DNA of 64,000 bases. It comes from Sodiomyces alkalinus F11. Taxonomy: Eukaryota > Ascomycota > Sordariomycetes > Glomerellales > Plectosphaerellaceae. Below are positions 58,756-64,000 of the stretch, one piece after another. Positions within the stretch are counted from its first letter, which is position 1. Every line of letters starts with the position of its first letter. The DNA lies in the NCBI RefSeq assembly GCF_003711515.1, contig NW_021167090.1, positions 973,401 to 1,037,400 of the forward strand. Reading direction: 5' to 3'. A program made the position numbers and the translations under genes. The notes under the pieces are model-generated. The model made no database searches and was not told where the DNA came from. It saw only the letters and a program-made list of their open reading frames with translations.

Positions 58756-59506
58756 TCAACCCTCCGAGTCTTCGTCCATATATTTCTGCCCATCATCATT
58801 CACGCTTTTGTTCCTCTCACCCAGCCTTAAGCACCTCCGACATTCTCCACAAACCCAAGAGTTTTCAGTCTGCTTAACAAGACACCAGACACACATCCCG
58901 TTGTCTTTCCGAGTGTCTTCCCGAGTGACTTTCCGAGTGCGCGACAACGCAAGGACCTTGGTGCAACGTGCACAGTAAGGCCGGCTTCCCCTTACCCGCG
59001 TAGTAAAGCAGAGGGCACATGAGAAGAACTTTCTCGGGGGTCTTTCACCAGGCCAAATTATCTCTGTTGATTCGGGTTCGTCGTGGGTAGGACCAGAGCT
59101 TGAGCTTGTTTGGTGGGAAGTTGCGCCCACAAAGGCAGTCCAGCCATTGATCTTCTTGATTTTGAGGTGTTGATTTGACTGATCTGAATGTGAACTCGAC
59201 AAGTCCGATACTTCTTCGTCTTCTTGAGCGTTGGCCGGTGGTGAAGATGGATGGTCTTGATAAGAGTGTTCCTGAAGGAGAACAAAGGTCTGCGTACACC
59301 CGCGGATTTTGCACCGGTCATACCTTCCATTCCTGACCGTATAAATGTTTGAGAGGCTTAGATATTAGGCTACGGCGGAAATACAGCAAAGAAACCCATC
59401 TTTTTTGAGCCCATATGTCGCGTCCCGTAAGGTACCTGAGGTCGTCCAGGAACCGGCAGGTACGTGACGGTTCCCCGGGTCCAATCACATCACTGGCGTT
59501 GCCCAT
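58756..59506 (-). CDS. Small protein with four CxxC motifs, function unknown
   Basis: Two exons on the minus strand, 59506-59324 and 59271-58756, give 232 residues. The 52-base intron (GTATGA...TTCAG) joins LKHLYGQEWK to EHSYQDHPSS in frame; it is short and has no clear branch site. The C-terminal half has four CxxC pairs: FFSCALCFTTRV, RPYCARCTKV, NGMCVWCLVK and WVCGECRRC, arranged as two zinc-ribbon-like units of two pairs each, embedded in basic sequence. An acidic end (DDGQKYMDEDSEG) follows. No signal peptide or membrane span. Metal binding is likely from the pattern; the role is unknown. The frame just before the Cys region has no ATG of its own, which supports an upstream exon. The exon model is less certain than others here. 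Confidence 0.5.
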
Positions 59507-60429
59507 TTAGAGTAGGTGGGCGGCATAAGCCCCGGGCCAACATGTTTTGATTCGGGGACCTCAAGAAGTGGGTCACTAAGGCTAAGTTCGTACCAGCCCA
59601 GGTACCGCACCAAATTGGTACAAGGTACAATACTTGAAGAGCAGGCATGTACAGTTGCCAAGACAAATACTATCGTCAGTACAGTTAATTATTGTGGAAA
59701 TAAGCATCAATAAGTACAACGTATGTTATGCCGTAGTTCTCCCAGAGCAGAATATCAGATTGCTCTATCGCATCGGCAGTTGTTGTGAGGAGAGCCATTG
59801 GTGGTTTATTTTGGTGACTTGGGGAATCCGTACCTGTACCTGTGTCATGTACCCGCTTTTCCATGTCCCATAACAAAATCTTGATGGCCTCGCAGTGCGG
59901 TCCGTTCTATGTTCTCGCTGCCCTTTTGCTTCTTTTTGGTTGTTGTTCTTGTAGGTCACTTGGCGAATGGTTACTGTGTTTCCCCTCAAGCTACGCGTTA
60001 TCATAATTTATTTTCCCTGGTCACAGCAAATAGACGCTTGATGAACGAGACAATGTTGCTATTAACTCAAGACTCCAAGTTGCCAACCTGAATACAAGAG
60101 GATATCTGCCTGCTATACCACCATCTCCTTAACTCTGCCACAGCAAATGACAGAAAGTGAGCAGAAATGGAAGAGAACGCGAACGCCAACAGAAACATTC
60201 GCTAACAGCGGAATAAGAGTAGACAGTGGAAAAGCATGACCCGACCTCTACAAGCGAAAACAAAAACCAATAGCAAAACAACGAAAAACAAGACTCGCTG
60301 ACCAAAGACAGAAGAAGTCGACAAGAGCAAACCTCCAAAGTATCAATCAATCCCTCCCAAGCAAGAAATAAATAACGCCCCTTTTCAAACTTCCTGACAC
60401 TCAAGACCATACACCCGAATGAGAACGGC
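59507..60429. other. Intergenic region downstream of the TmpL-like gene
   Basis: 0.9 kb. It holds one TACGTTGTA motif copy (59715-59723, minus orientation) and A-rich sequence at 60180-60310 near the TmpL-like 3' end. No gene recognised. Confidence 0.5.
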
Positions 60430-63400
60430 TCAGCTGTCCCAGATGGCACCATAGGCAGAGACTCCCCGCGTCTCAAGGCCATAAACAACCTTCTTGGTAA
60501 TCTTCTCATTCGCAATAATGATTACCGCCTCCGCCTTGATGCTCTTGGCCAGGTTATACCCCATCCTGACCAAGTCCGGCCGGCCCAGCGCCTTGGTATC
60601 GTGGATCACCGCGTCGGGGCTGTGCCGGCGAATCGTGGCCACAAACTTCTCGCCGAACGTCACCTCGGGCCGCGGCGTCGACCAGATGAGCCGCATCTCG
60701 CACGAAGGGTCCTGGATGTGGCCCAGCATGGGCCCGATGCCCGATCCTGTCGCGATGAGCACCACGCGGTTGAACAGCGTCAGGATCCGCATCACCCCGC
60801 ACACCGGCACGCCTCGCACCCAGACGTGCGAGGGCGGTTTCTCGATGCACGCCTTGGTCCAGTCGCCCGCGGCCGAGACCACGAGGGAGTACCCTTTCGG
60901 CCGGCCGTGAACGGCCTCGGGCGCGGGGATGGTGGCGAACGAGTGCCACTCGAGCAAGGGGCGGTGCGACAGCCGCATGAACGACCCGTTGACGGGGACC
61001 GTGTAGTCGAAGTGCAGCCGGACCGCGTGGTTGGACAGGACCTCGGCGTCCACGGGGACCTTGCGCAGGAAGAACCAGGAGGAGGCGATGCTCAGCGTCG
61101 CCACGACCAGCAGCCAGAAAGGCGGGGAGCGGATGCAGGCAGCACCGAGCCGCAGGTCGCCGCGCGTGTCGTTGGCCGCGAGGACGACCTGGACCCAGAA
61201 GAGGCCGAGCATGGTCCAGCCGACGAATCGGTGCGTCTTCTCGAACAGGTTGTGGTAGTGTTTCCGGATAGACGGGTAGGCGAGAGCAAACATGACCACG
61301 AAGAGACCCGACAACATCCAGGATATCACCTTGGCCGCCAGGGACGCCTTGTCCCAGCCGTTGGCGTTGCACTGCGTGAACAGACAGACTTCATCGCTGA
61401 CGTTGGCGGCGAGGAGCCAGAGACCGGCACAAACGGCAGCGCCCGAATGCACGCCCCCGAGATGGTAGATCTTGGCGCAGCGCTTCCGGATGAAAAGGGG
61501 CCAGGATGTCGGTACGCTGCAGGTAATGGTGTAGAGCGCGTTGATCACAAAGTCTTGCCGTATCAGCACGGCCGTGACCAAGTTGATGGCAGTGAGCGTG
61601 CTGAGCCACTCCCGCTGGACGCCGGTGAGCACGAGAGCCACGGCAGCCGCGATGTTGAAGAGGCCGACCAGCGTGAAGAGCCGACGGTAAACGATGAGCA
61701 CCCGGTGCCAGAGGCCGCGGAAAGGTTGGCGGCGCTTCTTGTCGGGGATATCGTCATCGAGATCGACCTTCTCCGTCATGCTCGAGGCGGAAGAATCGAC
61801 CTCGGCGACGCTCGAGGCCGAGGAGTCGACTTCGGTCATGCTGGAGGCCGACGACTCAGCCCGATCACGCGTCTTCTCCACCATCGTGATCTTGGAGTGG
61901 ATAGATTTCGCGGAGGCCTTCTCGCAGATGGTGGCCGTGTCATCCTGAGCCGGCACCGCAGCAATCTCCTTCAGCGCCTTCTTGTCGATTTTCCCGTTGG
62001 GCGTGAGAGGCAACGCCGCGAGTCGGTGGAACTCGCTCGGCACAGCGTAGTACGGCTGCCGGCCCTTGACATGTTCCCTGAGAACATCGAGGTCGCAGTG
62101 TTCAGGGGTAACAAAGCCGTGGATGGCGTCGCCGATTAGGAGGGCCGCGGCACGGCCGACGGCGGGGCAAGAGTTCATCGACGCAGTCACGCCATCCAGC
62201 TCAACCCGGAAGCCCTGGTACAATGAGCAAGTGTGAGTGAGAGGGAGAGGATAGAGGAGTTCCATTACAACCCAACCACGTACCTTGATCTTGATCTGGT
62301 CATCTGCACGACCGAGGATGTCGATGGTACCATCGGGCATCCAGCGGCAGAGATCACCGGTGTTGTACATCATAGAGCTGTGCAGCGTGTCAGCTACATG
62401 GCCTCGGGTCTGCATGACGGAATCCCTTTTCTCTAATACTCACCCATCGTTTTTGAATGGATCAGGCAGGTATTTCTCCGCCGTCTTCTCCGGCAGCTTG
62501 ACATAACCACGAGTCACACCGAGGCCCCCGGCCCACATGACGCCCGGCTCACCGACGGCCACAGGGACGCCGTCCTCGCTAAGGATATAGACGTTGTTGT
62601 TCGGCGTGGGTTTCCCGATCGACAGGGGTTGTCCAGGAACATGCGGGTGCATGGTGTTGACAATGGTGGTCTCAGTCGGACCGCAGCAGTTGTAGTACGT
62701 GCCATGCGTGGCCCAGGTGTCGGCAAGCCTGATAGAAGCACACCCGTCGTCAGTTCCCACGAATCAAATGGGAGCACAAGGAAGATGAGAACAAGAGATT
62801 GGGAACAGAATGGCACGTACCTTTGAGAGCTTGGCTCTCCTGCAGTAGCGACGGTCCTGATGCTAGGATAGTCTTGAGGATTGTACTTGGCCAGAATGCT
62901 GGGGGTGCAAATCAAAACGTCCATCTATCGCCGGTCCTCGGTTAGATACTGTGTGTCCCACCATCTCCTGGGTGGGGGGAAGAGATCGATACTCACCTGC
63001 TGAAGAGCTTCGGCCCAGTTGGAGCCTCGCAGGATTAAAGTGCCTCCGTTGCAGAGACTGCCAAGCATCTCCCAGGCGGCTATCATGGACATATCGTCAG
63101 TGACGGAACAAATTTGACCGAAAGGGGTAGGGTCGGCAAAGCAACGGGATCAGCACTCACCCATATCAAAGCTGATGTTAAGGATCTGGCCAACCCGACT
63201 GCCACTAGTGATTCCAAGATTGCCGGGTGAGAGACAGATCAGGTTGGTAACGTTACGGTGCGTAACGTCGACACCCTTGGGTGTGCCCGTGGTGCCTGTA
63301 AGGATAAACCGTCAGCGCCGTCAACCCCTCGTTTCTTTTCCCACTCTTTCACTCCACTATAGGGGGTTGGGGCATTCGCTACTTACCCGACGTGTAAATA

Positions 63401-63963
63401 ATATAGCAGCCATTATCTGGAGTCGCCAGGTTCTGCGGAGTAGTGTGCATTTCAGGAAGATCCTGCTCAACGCCCTCTGGCTCGTCAATGGCCAAGACAT
63501 TGCGCACACCCGTGTCTAGCAACCGGTGACGAGTGGACCTCAGGGCCAAGACAGTGTGTCCGCCGGCTTGTTCCAGAGCGAAACGCAGCGATGAGTCTGG
63601 AACAACGCCGCCGTCGAGTGGAACATACTGCGCGCCGCACGTGAGGATGGCCACAATGCCGACCAGCATGTCGATGCCCCTCTTGACGACCAGGGGCACC
63701 CGATCGCCCGGGACGACGCCAAGCTGCCGCAGCCTATGCGAGAGCCGCGCACTGCGGCGCGCCAGATCGCTGTACGTGATCTCGCGCGGGGGCCGGGCCG
63801 AGAGATCCCGCGCCGCCACGACATCTGGGTGGGCTGTCGCTTGATGGAAGAAGGCTGCTGTGACGGTGTCGAACTTTGGGTGCGCCTGAGGGCCGAAGAC
63901 GAAGGAGTCGGGAGGCATGACCCTTCCTGTGGAGGTGTTCCTCACCGAGGAGGCCGGCTCCAT
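60430..63963 (-). CDS. TmpL-like adenylation, membrane and FAD/NAD(P) reductase fusion
   Basis: Seven exons on the minus strand: 63963-63387, 63295-63161, 63079-62997, 62924-62821, 62728-62444, 62377-62284, 62214-60430, giving 1020 residues; all introns are GT-AG (66-92 bases). N-terminal adenylation domain: IIYTSGTTGTPKG, YNCCGPTETT, YNTGDLCRW, GRADDQIKIKGFRVELDG and LPLTPNGKIDKKAL with the catalytic Lys. No thiolation (carrier) domain follows; instead there is a Ser-rich triple repeat (DSSASSMTEV-like), then about six hydrophobic segments (roughly 600-790) and a ferredoxin-reductase-like domain with LIATGSGIGPMLGHI near 916. This order matches fungal TmpL, described in Alternaria brassicicola and Aspergillus fumigatus as a Woronin-body-associated protein needed for redox balance and virulence. 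Its substrate is unknown. The start MEPASS is 37 bases from the right edge. Confidence 0.88.
61788..61850. repeat. Triple in-frame Ser-rich repeat in the TmpL-like gene
   Basis: Three imperfect 30-base units encode DSSASSMTEV, DSSASSVAEV and ESSASSMTEV-like peptides between the adenylation and membrane parts. Confidence 0.8.
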
Positions 63964-64000
63964 GGTAGGTAGATGATTGAGAAGGGGTTAAAGATGGGGG

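Overview
The window is nuclear DNA from a filamentous ascomycete (Pezizomycotina, probably Sordariomycetes). The genes have short GT-AG introns of about 50 to 160 bases with TACTAAC/GCTAAC-like branch sites, GC-rich coding sequence and long low-complexity tracts. The products are typical of this group: two Zn(II)2Cys6 regulators, bifunctional chorismate synthase, MLH3, Vps11, lipoate ligase, a TmpL-like fusion and a small secreted Cys protein. Two runs of N (18423-18472 and 49377-49386) are scaffold gaps. I rebuilt 15 protein-coding genes from splice signals and reading frames. I recognised no tRNA, rRNA, CRISPR array or intact transposon.

Left third (1-16.2 kb), compact and mostly housekeeping: nitrilase (+), a Ser/Gln/Asn-rich protein (-), MLH3 (+), VPS11 (+), chorismate synthase (-), mitochondrial lipoate ligase (+). 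VPS11 and chorismate synthase converge. Chorismate synthase and lipoate ligase diverge from a shared 550-base promoter. A 9.3-kb gene-free stretch follows (16.2-25.5 kb).

Middle (25.5-45 kb): an Ssp1/Sak1-type (CaMKK-like) kinase (+), a large acidic single-pass membrane protein (-), a small secreted Cys protein with two introns (-), a 5.8-kb gene-free stretch, then a type I membrane protein with three Cys-rich repeats (-).

Right part (46.5-64 kb), all on the minus strand: a Zn2Cys6 regulator with a C-terminal fungal regulator domain, the mitochondrial phosphate carrier (MIR1), a second long Zn2Cys6 regulator, a small protein with four CxxC motifs, and a seven-exon adenylation/membrane/reductase fusion resembling TmpL.

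Most notable observation: intron 1 of the first regulator and the last intron of MIR1 share sequence from donor to acceptor, while the flanking exons are unrelated. This is the signature of an introner-like element or recent intron duplication. The regulator copy sits beside a 13-base microexon, and canonical splicing there turns the second zinc-binding Cys into Trp. Also notable: the 9-mer TACGTTGTA (either strand) occurs at least 15 times, all outside the genes, against about 0.5 expected by chance. MLH3 appears to lack the usual ATPase Glu while keeping an intact endonuclease motif.
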